From Lysobacter changpingensis (GTDB lineage: Bacteria > Pseudomonadota > Gammaproteobacteria > Xanthomonadales > Xanthomonadaceae), in assembly GCF_017308985.1 (NCBI RefSeq), contig NZ_JADWPE010000003.1:1325351-1389350 (forward strand): DNA of 64,000 bases, given 5' to 3'. Position numbers and translations under genes: made by a program. The notes under the pieces are model-generated. The model worked only from the letters and a program-made list of their open reading frames with translations. It made no database searches and was not told the DNA's origin. This document shows, one piece after another, positions 44,116 to 52,201 of this stretch. The number at the start of each line of letters is the position of its first letter. Positions within the stretch are counted from its first letter, which is position 1.

Positions 44116-44858
44116 TGCGCGTCCGCTGCCTGGCGCAGGCGGCGCTGTTTTTCCGCCATCAGCCGTCGCAGGTTGTGCAGCGAGGCGAGCACCAGGTACA
44201 CGCCTTCCAGGTATCCGGCGCGATGCAGGCGGTGCAGCGATTCCGGATCGAGCGCCGCGAGCCGTTCGCGATCGATGCCGTGCAGGCCGGCGAGGCTCAC
44301 GCGATGCGCTTCGTCCAGCTGGATCTCCAGCGACAACGGCTGGATCAGTTCGAGTTCGTCGAGCGCCGCGTACATCGCGCCGCCCGCGTCCACGCCGTCG
44401 CGGATGCCGCGCAGCACGGTGGAGATGTGGTCCAGGTACGCGCTGTTGCCGCCCTGCGGCAGGAACACCGCCTCGCCTGCGCCGGTCGGGTCGATGCGCG
44501 GGTGTTCCATGTCGACGTGCACCACCGGTTCGCGGCGCAGTTCGCCGTCGATGCGTTGTTCCTGGAAGCCGATCAGGAACGGCCCCTTCGCGATCGCGCC
44601 GGGCAGGTACGTCGCGTTCCAGCGTTCGCCCTGCAGGAACAGGTTCTCCTTCGCGTCGAAGCCGAGCAGCGCGATCGCCTGCCACTCGCCGCTGCCCTGC
44701 TCCCTGCGGAAGAAGATCGGGTATTCGCGCTGCAGCTCGGCGAATTCGGTCGGGAAGGCCGCGACCATGCCGATGTCGTCGCCGAACTCGCGTCCAAAAC
44801 GCGTGACGACGCGCAGGTCCTTGTGCGTGATGTTGTTGAGCAGTTCGTATCGGGCCAT
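44112..44858 (-). CDS. SapC-family protein
   Basis: Protein of 248 aa matching the SapC family (ELLNNITHKDLRV, VAAFPTEFAELQREYPIFF, LLGFDAKENLFL, FLIGFQEQ). The name derives from a Campylobacter S-layer gene; in Xanthomonadaceae and Caulobacter these proteins are coded beside TonB receptors and halogenase-like genes, with unknown biochemistry. No signal peptide is evident. Separated from the receptor gene by a 229-bp repeat-filled gap, and coupled to the cupin gene downstream. Confidence 0.88.
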   Translation of the reverse strand: MARYELLNNITHKDLRVVTRFGREFGDDIGMVAAFPTEFAELQREYPIFFRREQGSGEWQAIALLGFDAKENLFLQGERWNATYLPGAIAKGPFLIGFQEQRIDGELRREPVVHVDMEHPRIDPTGAGEAVFLPQGGNSAYLDHISTVLRGIRDGVDAGGAMYAALDELELIQPLSLEIQLDEAHRVSLAGLHGIDRERLAALDPESLHRLHRAGYLEGVYLVLASLHNLRRLMAEKQRRLRQAADAQ

Positions 44859-44869
44859 TGGAGCAGGAG

Positions 44870-45080
44870 CGAGTGGACGGGAGTGGGGAAACGAGAAGAG
44901 CGGTCGCTACGGCTTCATGCTTGGTTTCTACTCGCTTCTTTCCCGGAAAGGAACGGGAAACGAACAAGCGAGAGGGTTCCTGTCCGTTCCCGTTCCTGTA
45001 CCCGAACATCCGTGTTCGCAGGGAGCGGGAAACGAGGGGCGATGCCCGGCTCGTTTCCCGTTCCTGCGCCTCACCCGTTC
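44870..45080. repeat. Cluster of GGAACGGGAAACG inverted repeats
   Basis: At least four arms: GGGAAACGAGAAG near 44886, GGAACGGGAAACG near 44950 mirrored by CGTTCCCGTTCC near 44985, and GGGAGCGGGAAACGAG near 45018 mirrored by CTCGTTTCCCGTTCC near 45050. It fills the gap between the receptor and SapC genes and may reduce read-through between them. Confidence 0.85.
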
Positions 45081-45087
45081 CCCGGCC

Positions 45088-48000
45088 TCAGAAGCGCCAG
45101 CGCACGCCCAGCATGTAGCGCGGGCTCTGGTCGATCAGCTTGATCATCTGCTTCTCGGAACGGGCGTGCCAGCGCACGTCCTCGCCGGTGAGGTTGATCG
45201 CCTCGAAGCCCACCTGCCAGTGGTCGTTGAACGAGTAGTTCACGCTCAGGTCCCACTGCTCGTATTCCTCGACGTAGAACGGGTTGCGGTTCGAACCGTT
45301 CTCGTTGGCCGCGATCAGGTACTCGTCGCGCCAGTTCCACGCCAGGCGGGCCGACCAGCCGTACTTCTCGAACATGAACATCACGTTGGCCGTGTCGCTC
45401 AGGCCGAGCAGCGCGAACTGGTCGCGTTCGATGACGGTGTTGTCGAAGGCGACGTCGCCGTCCACCAGCGTGTAGTTGGCGAAGATGCCGAAGCCCGACT
45501 CGCCGAAGAAGTACTGGCCGCCCATTTCCCAACCGTGCAGGTTGGCGTTGTTCTGGTTGACCGGACGCTGCACGTCGAACTCGTACAGCGGATCGTCCGC
45601 TTCGCCGACGAGGTCGTACGTGTTCTCCATCAGCAGGGTCTGCGCCGAACTGCCGTCGTACGCGGCGAGGCCGCCGGTTTCCGGATTGCGCAGCATCGCC
45701 ATCGCCGTGAACAGCGCGGTGTCGTTGGCCGAGCACGCCTGCGACAGGTCGCCGCCCACCGCACTCACCTGCGCGACGCACTGGTCGCCGGTGAGGAAGG
45801 CCAGCGCCGCCTGCGCATCGGGACCGGAGGTCGGATCGCGCAGCCCGTACAGGTTCTCGCGCACCACCGAGTTGCCGACGAAGTTCTTCACGTCCTTGTT
45901 CCAGAACGTCACCGAGACGAAGCTGGCATCGGCGAAGTACCACTCGATCGCCAGGTCCAGGTTGTCCGATTCCAGCGGATCCAGCGCCGGGTTCTGCGAC
46001 TCGCCGTCGGCACGCGTGGACGGGTTGATCAGGATCGAACCGGTGGGCTGGTTCGGGATCGGGCCCGCGTAGAGATTTCCGTACGGCGCGCGCGCGATGG
46101 TCTGGCTGAACGAGGCGCGCGCCTTGATCTCATCGGTGATGTCGAGCGCGAAGTCCAGGTTCGGCAGCACGTAGTCGTAGCTGTGCGTCTGGCTGAAGGG
46201 CTGCTGCTCTTCCGATCGCAGGATGCGGAAGTCGTTGTTCGCCTGCCACTGGATCGCACTGGGCGTGGCGACCTGCGAGGTCGAGGTGACGTAGGTCTTC
46301 TCGTATCGCACGCCGATGCGCGTGTGCGTGGGCATGCCGCCCAGTTCGCCGTCCAGTTCGATCTGGCCGTACACCGAGTCGGTGTCTTCCTCGACGCGAT
46401 CGTCGTTGGCGAGCTGGGTGTTCGCGCGGGTCTGTGCGCCGTAGAAGTCGCCGGCCCACAACGCACCGGCCGTGGCATCGCCGCGCCATGCGCCGGTGGC
46501 CGCGCCCGGGGCGCTCCAGTCGTCGAACATGCCGATGATGTTCACCGGACGCAGCAGTTCGGCCAGGCCCGGTTCGTTGCCGGTGTTGGCCACGCCCCAG
46601 TCGCCCAGCGTCGAATACGCCTCGGTGGTCTGCTTGCGGATCATCGTCGTGCGCGAGGAATCCACGCCGAACATGAAGCGGCCGTCGTCGAAGTTGTATT
46701 CGCCGTCGATGCGGCCCTGCTTCACTTCGGTTTCCTGGCGCTGCGAGTTGATGCGCAGCACCTGCGAGCCGACCTGCTCGACCGGGAAGTCCGGGTTCAC
46801 CGTGCCGTTGGCGCCGGACACGGCCGAGGTCGGATCCGGATACCACGTGCGCGCGCCGATCGGCAGGCCGTTGTTGAACCACAGCTCCTGCGCCCAGTTG
46901 CCGCCGCAGTACGGACCCACGGTGCAGTTGTTGGTGCCGGCGATCGAGAAGAACGTCGAACCGCCGCCGGTGACCGGATCGTTCGGCAAACTCTTCGACG
47001 TGGTGTTGTGCGCGTCGAAGGCGAGGCGGAAGCGGTCGGTGACGTCCCACTTCACGTTCAGGCCGAGCGAATCGAGCTTGTATTCCTGCTCCTGGCGCTG
47101 CTGCTCGAAGCCGAAGTCCTTGGTGCCGACGATGTCGCGCAGGTACACGGGCGTGGCGACTTCCTCGCCGGTGTCGAACACCAGGTGGCTGAAGCTGTTG
47201 GCGCGCTGCAACCAGATGGTCTGCTCGCCGCGGTTCTCGGTGATCTCGTTGGTCGAGTAGGTGTAGTCGAGCGTGAAGGTCACCGCGTCCGTCGGCGCGA
47301 ACTGCAGCACCGCCTGGCCGTTGATGCGTTCGCGTTCGAAATCGGCGAAGGCGTAGCGCAGGTCGTTCGGCATGCCGTACAACTGGCCGATCGCCGGCGC
47401 GTTCTCGACGATCGCGTCCGGACGCAGCGCCGGATCGGTGCCGGTCCAGCGCTGCATGTTCCAGGCGTTCTCGGTGGACTGCACCGAACCGCCGTGGCGC
47501 TTCTGGTAACTGGCCGAGATGCCCACGCCCCAGGTCTTGTCTTCGTTGGCGTAGCTGAAGATGCCGGAGACTTCGGGCGTGATGTCGCTGTCGAACGGCT
47601 GCGATTCGTCGTACACCGCCTTCGCGCCCGCGCTGGCGACGATGCTGCCGCCGGCGTGGTTGAACGGGCGATCGGTCTGGATGTCTATCGTCGCGCCGAT
47701 GCCGCCGCTGGGCACGGTCGCCTGGCCGGTCTTGTAGACGACCAGCGTGTCGATCGCCTCCGAAGCCAGCTGCGCGAAGTTGAACGCACGCGTGCCGCCG
47801 TCGACGCCGCCGATCGGCACCTGGCCGGGCGCGCCGAACGCGTCGGCGCCCGGGATCTGGCGACCGTTGAGGGTCACCATGTTGAACTGCGGGCCGAAGC
47901 CGCGCGCGGTGATCTGCGCGCCTTCGCCGTCGCGGCGTTCGATCGAGATGCCGGTGATGCGCTGCAGCGATTCGGCGAGGTTGGTGTCGGGGAACTTGCC

Positions 48001-48291
48001 GATATCCTCGGAGCTGATCGCATCGACCACGCCCGCGGCTTCGCGCTTGAGTTCCATCGACTGGTTGAGCGAATTGCGAAGGCCGGTGACGACCACCGAA
48101 TCCAGCGTGGTGGCTTCATCGCCCGCGGGTCGCTGCGACTGCGCGACCTGCGCCTGCGTGGCCTGCGTGGCGTCCTGTGCGAACGCCGGATTGATCACCA
48201 GCACGCCGCCGACGAAGGTGAACATCGCCGTGCGCCGGAACGTGCGTGTGGTGGACTTCGTTGTGCTGATCATCCTGGAGCGCAGGCTCAT
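45088..48291 (-). CDS. TonB-dependent receptor of a carbohydrate utilisation locus
   Basis: Outer-membrane receptor of 1067 aa. A long N-terminal leader ends at INPAFAQ. The plug domain (about 60-200) contains SVVVTGLRNSLNQS, FPDTNLAESLQRITGISI and GGIGATIDIQTDRP. The large barrel ends in RYMLGVRWRF with C-terminal Phe. The IERRDGEGAQITARGF plug type is that of xanthomonad carbohydrate receptors. ATG 48291 is preferred because GGAGGG lies nine bases before it; 48315 is an alternative. A LacI-type palindrome is 312 bp upstream. It heads the receptor-SapC-cupin-halogenase-GH3 set that probably imports and splits an oligosaccharide. Confidence 0.93.
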   Translation of the reverse strand: MSLRSRMISTTKSTTRTFRRTAMFTFVGGVLVINPAFAQDATQATQAQVAQSQRPAGDEATTLDSVVVTGLRNSLNQSMELKREAAGVVDAISSEDIGKFPDTNLAESLQRITGISIERRDGEGAQITARGFGPQFNMVTLNGRQIPGADAFGAPGQVPIGGVDGGTRAFNFAQLASEAIDTLVVYKTGQATVPSGGIGATIDIQTDRPFNHAGGSIVASAGAKAVYDESQPFDSDITPEVSGIFSYANEDKTWGVGISASYQKRHGGSVQSTENAWNMQRWTGTDPALRPDAIVENAPAIGQLYGMPNDLRYAFADFERERINGQAVLQFAPTDAVTFTLDYTYSTNEITENRGEQTIWLQRANSFSHLVFDTGEEVATPVYLRDIVGTKDFGFEQQRQEQEYKLDSLGLNVKWDVTDRFRLAFDAHNTTSKSLPNDPVTGGGSTFFSIAGTNNCTVGPYCGGNWAQELWFNNGLPIGARTWYPDPTSAVSGANGTVNPDFPVEQVGSQVLRINSQRQETEVKQGRIDGEYNFDDGRFMFGVDSSRTTMIRKQTTEAYSTLGDWGVANTGNEPGLAELLRPVNIIGMFDDWSAPGAATGAWRGDATAGALWAGDFYGAQTRANTQLANDDRVEEDTDSVYGQIELDGELGGMPTHTRIGVRYEKTYVTSTSQVATPSAIQWQANNDFRILRSEEQQPFSQTHSYDYVLPNLDFALDITDEIKARASFSQTIARAPYGNLYAGPIPNQPTGSILINPSTRADGESQNPALDPLESDNLDLAIEWYFADASFVSVTFWNKDVKNFVGNSVVRENLYGLRDPTSGPDAQAALAFLTGDQCVAQVSAVGGDLSQACSANDTALFTAMAMLRNPETGGLAAYDGSSAQTLLMENTYDLVGEADDPLYEFDVQRPVNQNNANLHGWEMGGQYFFGESGFGIFANYTLVDGDVAFDNTVIERDQFALLGLSDTANVMFMFEKYGWSARLAWNWRDEYLIAANENGSNRNPFYVEEYEQWDLSVNYSFNDHWQVGFEAINLTGEDVRWHARSEKQMIKLIDQSPRYMLGVRWRF

Positions 48292-48602
48292 GGCGCGACC
48301 CTCCGTTGGATGCACGAACCCTCATGGTCCCGGAGTTGCGGCGCGATGGTTGCCGCGTGCGTCCGGGACGCTACGTCTGCGTGGGACTGGAACCAAATCA
48401 TGTGGTCTGCCCTCTACTTCGATCGATGGATGTACTTGCCCCTCCCCAGGGCACCCCGCGGGCGCGCGCCCGCTCATTTCCACAGCCGGACGTCCGGGAG
48501 AACGCCGCTTCACGCACCACTGTTGCCGACTTCCGTTGCGGTTCCAGAAACGTGCAATCGCTTGAATCGAAGCTTCCGAAGACGGGTCGTCCGCGCCCCC
48601 TG

Positions 48603-48616
48603 TGATAGCGCTACCA
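48603..48616. promoter_or_regulatory. LacI-type operator resembling a xyl-box
   Basis: TGATAGCGCTACCA is a near-perfect palindrome around GCGC. Its reverse complement TGGTAGCGCTATCA differs at one position from the xyl-box TGGTAGCGCTAACA known for the LacI-family regulator XylR of Xanthomonas. It lies upstream of the receptor gene, beside a possible minus-strand TTGCTT -35 element at about 48636. Confidence 0.65.
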
Positions 48617-49172
48617 CCCGGCTTAACGCAAAATAAGCAAAGTGTGCCGAGTTTGTCATCGTGCGGTGCAGCAATGGGCTGGTCGTTCCACAGGTTTCGT
48701 TTGAAACCTTGGGAAACGGGTGAGGTCGCGGGGGGTGAATGGGCGTGAGCGTGGTTGCGGCCCGTGATTCAACGCCCGACTGGACGACGGCTCGGCCTCA
48801 CTCTTCCTTCACCCTTGGCCGTCGTCCCGGTGCCAAGCGGTCACGGCTTCCGCGCGGAAAAGCCTGCTTGCCGCTGTGCGGCTCGCGCCGCTCCCCAACC
48901 CTCCCCTGCACGCAGGGGAGGGAGAAACCGCGGGGCTCGTCGTTGCTCGTCGTCGTTGCTCGTCGTCGCGAAGATCGGCGACGAGCAAATGGGTTCCAGC
49001 TTTCGCTGGAATGACGGCGCTGTTGTTCGATGTTGTTGGAATGCCCGCGCGTTATCGGCCTGGATCCCGGCCTTCTCCGGGATGACGGCGAGGCTTTTCG
49101 CCGTGTGCGAAGCGCTTGCTCGCGAAGCGCTTCGCCGCTCTCGTGCCTAGTTCCGGCCCACTCGTTCCTGCT
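48617..49172. other. Receptor promoter region and repeat-rich gap
   Basis: No gene is supported in this gap of over 500 bp. The first 60 bp are AT-richer and likely hold the receptor promoter. Then come a CCCTCCCCTGC palindrome near 48903-48926, TCGTCG repeats near 48938-48968, and two GTCAT-type palindromes at 48992-49017 (TTCCAGCTTTCGCTGGAA) and 49063-49088 (GATCCCGGCCTTCTCCGGG). Confidence 0.7.
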
Positions 49173-50420
49173 TCACTTGCTTCTTGGCCGCGAAAGCACC
49201 GGCTGCATGATCGGCAGCACCACGCGGAACGTGCTGCCTTCGCCGGGCCGGCTGTGCACTTCGATACGGCCGTGATGCTTGGCGACGATGCGATACGCGA
49301 TCGCGAGCCCCAGCCCGGTGCCACGACCGATCGGCTTGGTCGTGTAGAACGGATCGAAGATGCGCTGCAACGCTTCTTCGGGAATGCCGACGCCGTCGTC
49401 GGCCACGCTCACCCACACCTCGTCGCCTTCCACGCCCATCGCGAGCGTGATCAGGCCGCGGTCGTCGATCGCCTGGCCCGCGTTGATCAAAAGGTTCATG
49501 AAGACCTGGTTGATCTCCGACAGGTAGCACTCCACCAGCGGCACGTCCTGGTAATGCTTCTCGACCTTCGCCTTGTACTTGAGGTCGTTCCACACGATGT
49601 TGAGCGTGGACTCCAGGCCCTTGCGCAGGTCCGACGGGCGCATCGGCTCGTCGCGCTCGACGTGCGAGAACTCCTTGAGGTCCTGCACGATCTTGGTCAC
49701 GCGCTCGATGCCTTCGCGCGATTCCTCCAGCAGTTTCGGCAGGTCGCCGACGATGAAGTCGACGTCGAGCCGCTCGCGCAGCTGCTTCAACTGCGCACGG
49801 CTCGCCGCGGGATCGGACGATTGCAGCGCGTTGGCGTAACCGTCGACGAGCGCGAGCAGCGCGCTGGCGTATTCCTGCAACGTGCCCAGGTTGGAATGCA
49901 CGTAGCCGATGGGATTGTTGATCTCGTGCGCGACGCCCGCGGCGAGCTGGCCGATCGACGCCATCTTCTCCGACTGCAGCAGCTGTTCCTGCGCGCTGGC
50001 GAGGCGGTCGTAGGTCGATTGCAGTTCGTCGTGGCGTCGTCGCAGTTCGCCTTCGCGCGCCGATCGCACGGAGATGTCGGTCATCACCGTGTAGCGGCGG
50101 CAGCGCCCGCGATCGCGGCCGGCGAAAGCCTTGATCTCCAGCACCAGGCCCGGCAACGCGGTGGGCACCTCGCCGATCCAGCGGCCGTCCCGCTGCGCGA
50201 TCTGCCAGCCCTGTTCGGGGATGTACGTCAGCAGCCTCGCCGGATCCGGATGCGGATCGTCCGGATGCAGGCGCATCGCCAGCACGCGGCCGGCGTCGTT
50301 GCTGTGCAGCAGGCGGCCCTGGTCGTCGAGCAGGAAGACCGCGAGGTCCGACATCGCGACCGCCCAGAGCATGTCTTCGCTCCAGGCCTCGCCGGTGTGT
50401 GTGCTGGGTTGTTCGCTCAT
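49173..50420 (-). CDS. PAS-domain sensor histidine kinase without TM segments
   Basis: Soluble kinase of about 415 aa. A PAS-like domain (about 15-120: AVFLLDDQGRLLHSND) is followed by a coiled-coil linker (ELRRRHDELQSTYDRLASA). The dimerisation/H-box reads GVAHEINNPIGYVHSN near residue 165, the N-box FMNLLINAGQAI, and the ATP lid VADDGVGIPEE with GRGTGLGLAIAY. The HEINNP variant and an N-box with NLLINA are of the NtrB/ZraS-like HPK4 group. No response regulator is adjacent. It neighbours the flagellar cluster, but a functional tie is not shown. ATG 50420 is preferred over 50450. Confidence 0.88.
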   Translation of the reverse strand: MSEQPSTHTGEAWSEDMLWAVAMSDLAVFLLDDQGRLLHSNDAGRVLAMRLHPDDPHPDPARLLTYIPEQGWQIAQRDGRWIGEVPTALPGLVLEIKAFAGRDRGRCRRYTVMTDISVRSAREGELRRRHDELQSTYDRLASAQEQLLQSEKMASIGQLAAGVAHEINNPIGYVHSNLGTLQEYASALLALVDGYANALQSSDPAASRAQLKQLRERLDVDFIVGDLPKLLEESREGIERVTKIVQDLKEFSHVERDEPMRPSDLRKGLESTLNIVWNDLKYKAKVEKHYQDVPLVECYLSEINQVFMNLLINAGQAIDDRGLITLAMGVEGDEVWVSVADDGVGIPEEALQRIFDPFYTTKPIGRGTGLGLAIAYRIVAKHHGRIEVHSRPGEGSTFRVVLPIMQPVLSRPRSK

Positions 50421-50630
50421 TGCGTTCCGCGCATGCGTGGGCGGGTTCAACTTATCGCATTCGAGGTGGAGGAATCACGTCGGAATGCGCGATCGCCCTG
50501 CAATGCGTCATGCCCGCGAAGGTGGGGCTCCATGCATGCGAGCGTCACCACCTTTGGAGGCCGGAGTTTCGCCGTTGGCGAGGATGACGGTGAAACGATT
50601 CGCCGGGATGACGTCGGCGAGTGCCCGCCT
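50421..50630. other. Gap with GTCAT-type palindromes
   Basis: No gene. Degenerate units GTCATGCCCGCGAAGGTGGG near 50508 and GTTGGCGAGGATGACGG near 50572 lie between flgN and the kinase gene. Confidence 0.6.
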
Positions 50631-50969
50631 TCAGGCCGACACGTTGACCCGACTATGCGGACGCGCGCCGGCTTGGCCGTTCGCGTCGTACACCGCGTCG
50701 GCGTCGATGCGTCCGAGGTGGCGCAACGCCCAGTTCACTTCGCGACGACGGCGCGCCAGCAGGGCGCCGTTGGCGTGGTTGAGCTCGCTCAGCGCCATCA
50801 CGCGCGGAATGTCCGCCGCGGCGGTGCCGGCGCGTTCGGCCGCACGCAGCGCGTCGAGCTTCGCCTGCGTGGAGCGCAGCAGCGCCTCGACGTCGTGGTC
50901 GAGCAGCGCGCGGCGCTCCTCGTTGAGGGCGCTTTCCAGTACGTCGAGCGGATGCGGTTGCGGGTTCAT
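50631..50969 (-). CDS. flgN: Flagellar chaperone FlgN
   Basis: Predicted cytoplasmic chaperone of 112 aa for hook-associated proteins FlgK and FlgL. Low similarity family; supported by all-helical composition (LESALNEERRALLDHDVEALLRS, here quoted in part as LDVLESALNEERRALL), length, and position directly after flgM (10 bp gap) in a flgA-flgM-flgN order typical of xanthomonads and pseudomonads. Its clients flgK and flgL are coded 10 kb away in this window. Confidence 0.82.
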   Translation of the reverse strand: MNPQPHPLDVLESALNEERRALLDHDVEALLRSTQAKLDALRAAERAGTAAADIPRVMALSELNHANGALLARRRREVNWALRHLGRIDADAVYDANGQAGARPHSRVNVSA

Positions 50970-50979
50970 CCGCGATGGC

Positions 50980-51297
50980 TCACTTCGACAGTGCGTTCTC
51001 GAGCGAAAGCATGCGGTCGGCGATCGCCTGCGGATCGACCTTGTAGCTGCCTTCGGCGAGCGAGGCGCGGATCGCGTTGACCTTGGCGACGTCGATGCCG
51101 GCCGGCGCCGCGCCGAGCTCGCGCTCCAGCGCCTGCAGGTGGGTGGCATCGCCGGTGAGGCGCATCTGGTCGGCGGAAGCGGTGGCGCCCACCGGCTGGC
51201 CGCGGTCGGCGCCGGAGCGCGACTGGACGGACGAGCTGGCGGCCGACTCGATCTGGCGCAGCGCGGGCGACATGGCGCCGTCGATCTTGTGGGTCAT
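50980..51297 (-). CDS. flgM: Anti-sigma-28 factor FlgM
   Basis: Predicted 105-aa inhibitor of FliA, exported through the hook to release late flagellar transcription. The C-terminal FliA-binding segment VAKVNAIRASLAEGSYKVD then ADRMLSLE matches the FlgM family; the N-terminus is low-complexity and probably disordered, as in the family. Start ATG 51297 is preceded by CAGGAG. A sigma-28-type promoter lies 32 bp upstream, so flgM would be autoregulated through FliA. Confidence 0.92.
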   Translation of the reverse strand: MTHKIDGAMSPALRQIESAASSSVQSRSGADRGQPVGATASADQMRLTGDATHLQALERELGAAPAGIDVAKVNAIRASLAEGSYKVDPQAIADRMLSLENALSK

Positions 51298-51328
51298 GGC
51301 TGACTCCTGGGGAACGTGTTCGAACTCG

Positions 51329-51355
51329 ATAACGGCCGCCCGCGGCCGGACTTGA
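51329..51355 (-). promoter_or_regulatory. Sigma-28 (FliA) promoter of flgM
   Basis: Minus strand TCAAGTCC (51355-51348), 11-bp spacer, GCCGTTAT (51336-51329), matching TAAAGTTT-N11-GCCGATAA. It lies between flgA and flgM and would drive flgM-flgN. Confidence 0.75.
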
Positions 51356-51385
51356 GGGGAAAACCTGACAACTTTGTAAGGGTCG

Positions 51386-52051
51386 TCACAAATTGACCTC
51401 GACGATCCCGGGCCCGACCACGCGGCCCCGGATGATACGGCGCGAGGTGGTGTTCTCGACCGAGACGGTCGACCCCACCCTGCCCGCGCCCATCGCGCGA
51501 CCGCCCATGCGCACTTCCATCCCGCCCACGCGCGAGACCAGCGTGACCGGGTCGCCGCGCTTGAGCGCGCCTTCACCGCCCATGTCGTCCGGCCCGAGCA
51601 CCGCGCCGGCCGGCATGGCCCGGCGCAGGCGCCTGCCGACGACGGCGGCCGGGTCGGTTACGACCGGGCCGTCGCTCGCGCCGAGCTCGCGCCGCTGCAC
51701 GGTGAGGTGCGCAGGCGTGATCGGCTCGTCGCCGCGCACGGGCTTGGCGAGCACGACCACGTCGGCCTCGCGTCGCACCCGCACCGGCACGTAGAGCTGC
51801 CACCCCGGGGTATCGGCACAGCGCACCGCCACTGAAGTCGGCCCGGCGACGGTCGCCGCCAGCGGCTGCGTGCAGGCCGGCATGCGCAGGCGCGAATCCA
51901 CGGCGGCTTCGGCCTGCGCGTTGGCGTCCATCGCGCCCATGGCGGCAATCGCGGCGTCGCGGATCGATTCGACCGGCTGGAACGTACCCGCCGTCGCCAG
52001 TAACGGCGACAGCGCGAGGGCGGTCAGCAAGGCATTCGGAATGGCGCGCAC
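51386..52051 (-). CDS. flgA: Flagella basal body P-ring assembly chaperone FlgA
   Basis: Periplasmic chaperone of 221 aa for the P-ring protein FlgI. Signal peptide ALLTALALSPLLATAG. A C-terminal SAF-like region (LAKPVRGDEPITPAHL, GRRLRRAMPAGAVLG) ends with GDPVTLVSRVGGMEVRM and SVENTTSRRIIRGRVV. Start is GTG 52051. Divergent from cheV, with its own -24/-12 promoter. Confidence 0.93.
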   Translation of the reverse strand: MRAIPNALLTALALSPLLATAGTFQPVESIRDAAIAAMGAMDANAQAEAAVDSRLRMPACTQPLAATVAGPTSVAVRCADTPGWQLYVPVRVRREADVVVLAKPVRGDEPITPAHLTVQRRELGASDGPVVTDPAAVVGRRLRRAMPAGAVLGPDDMGGEGALKRGDPVTLVSRVGGMEVRMGGRAMGAGRVGSTVSVENTTSRRIIRGRVVGPGIVEVNL

Positions 52052-52083
52052 GCGGGGCTCCGGAGGGAGATTCGGAAGGTGCG

Positions 52084-52100
52084 TGCAGGATTCGTGCCGG
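52084..52100 (-). promoter_or_regulatory. Sigma-54 promoter of flgA
   Basis: Minus strand CCGGCACGAATCCTGCA matches YTGGCACG-N4-TTGCW with the invariant GG and GC ten bases apart. The predicted start near 52073 leaves a 20-nt leader before GTG 52051. Confidence 0.75.
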
Positions 52101-52137
52101 AACGGCCTGAGCGTTTGTAGAGCGCCGCCGCGATCAC

Positions 52138-52151
52138 GGCCCGCCCCTTGC
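52138..52151 (+). promoter_or_regulatory. Sigma-54 promoter of cheV
   Basis: GGCCCGCCCCTTGC has GG and GC exactly ten bases apart and a TTGC -12 element. Predicted start near 52163, 39 nt before the cheV ATG. Together with the flgA element it forms a divergent sigma-54 promoter pair. Confidence 0.65.
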
Positions 52152-52201
52152 ACGGCGCCGGCCATGCTCAAGTCCCGCCCCGCCCGGCCGACAACCCGAC
52201 C

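Noticed and set aside
38761..48636. A 3291-codon open frame antisense to the carbohydrate locus
   Set aside because: It runs against five well-supported genes and through intergenic repeats. Its composition is that of a codon-position shadow.
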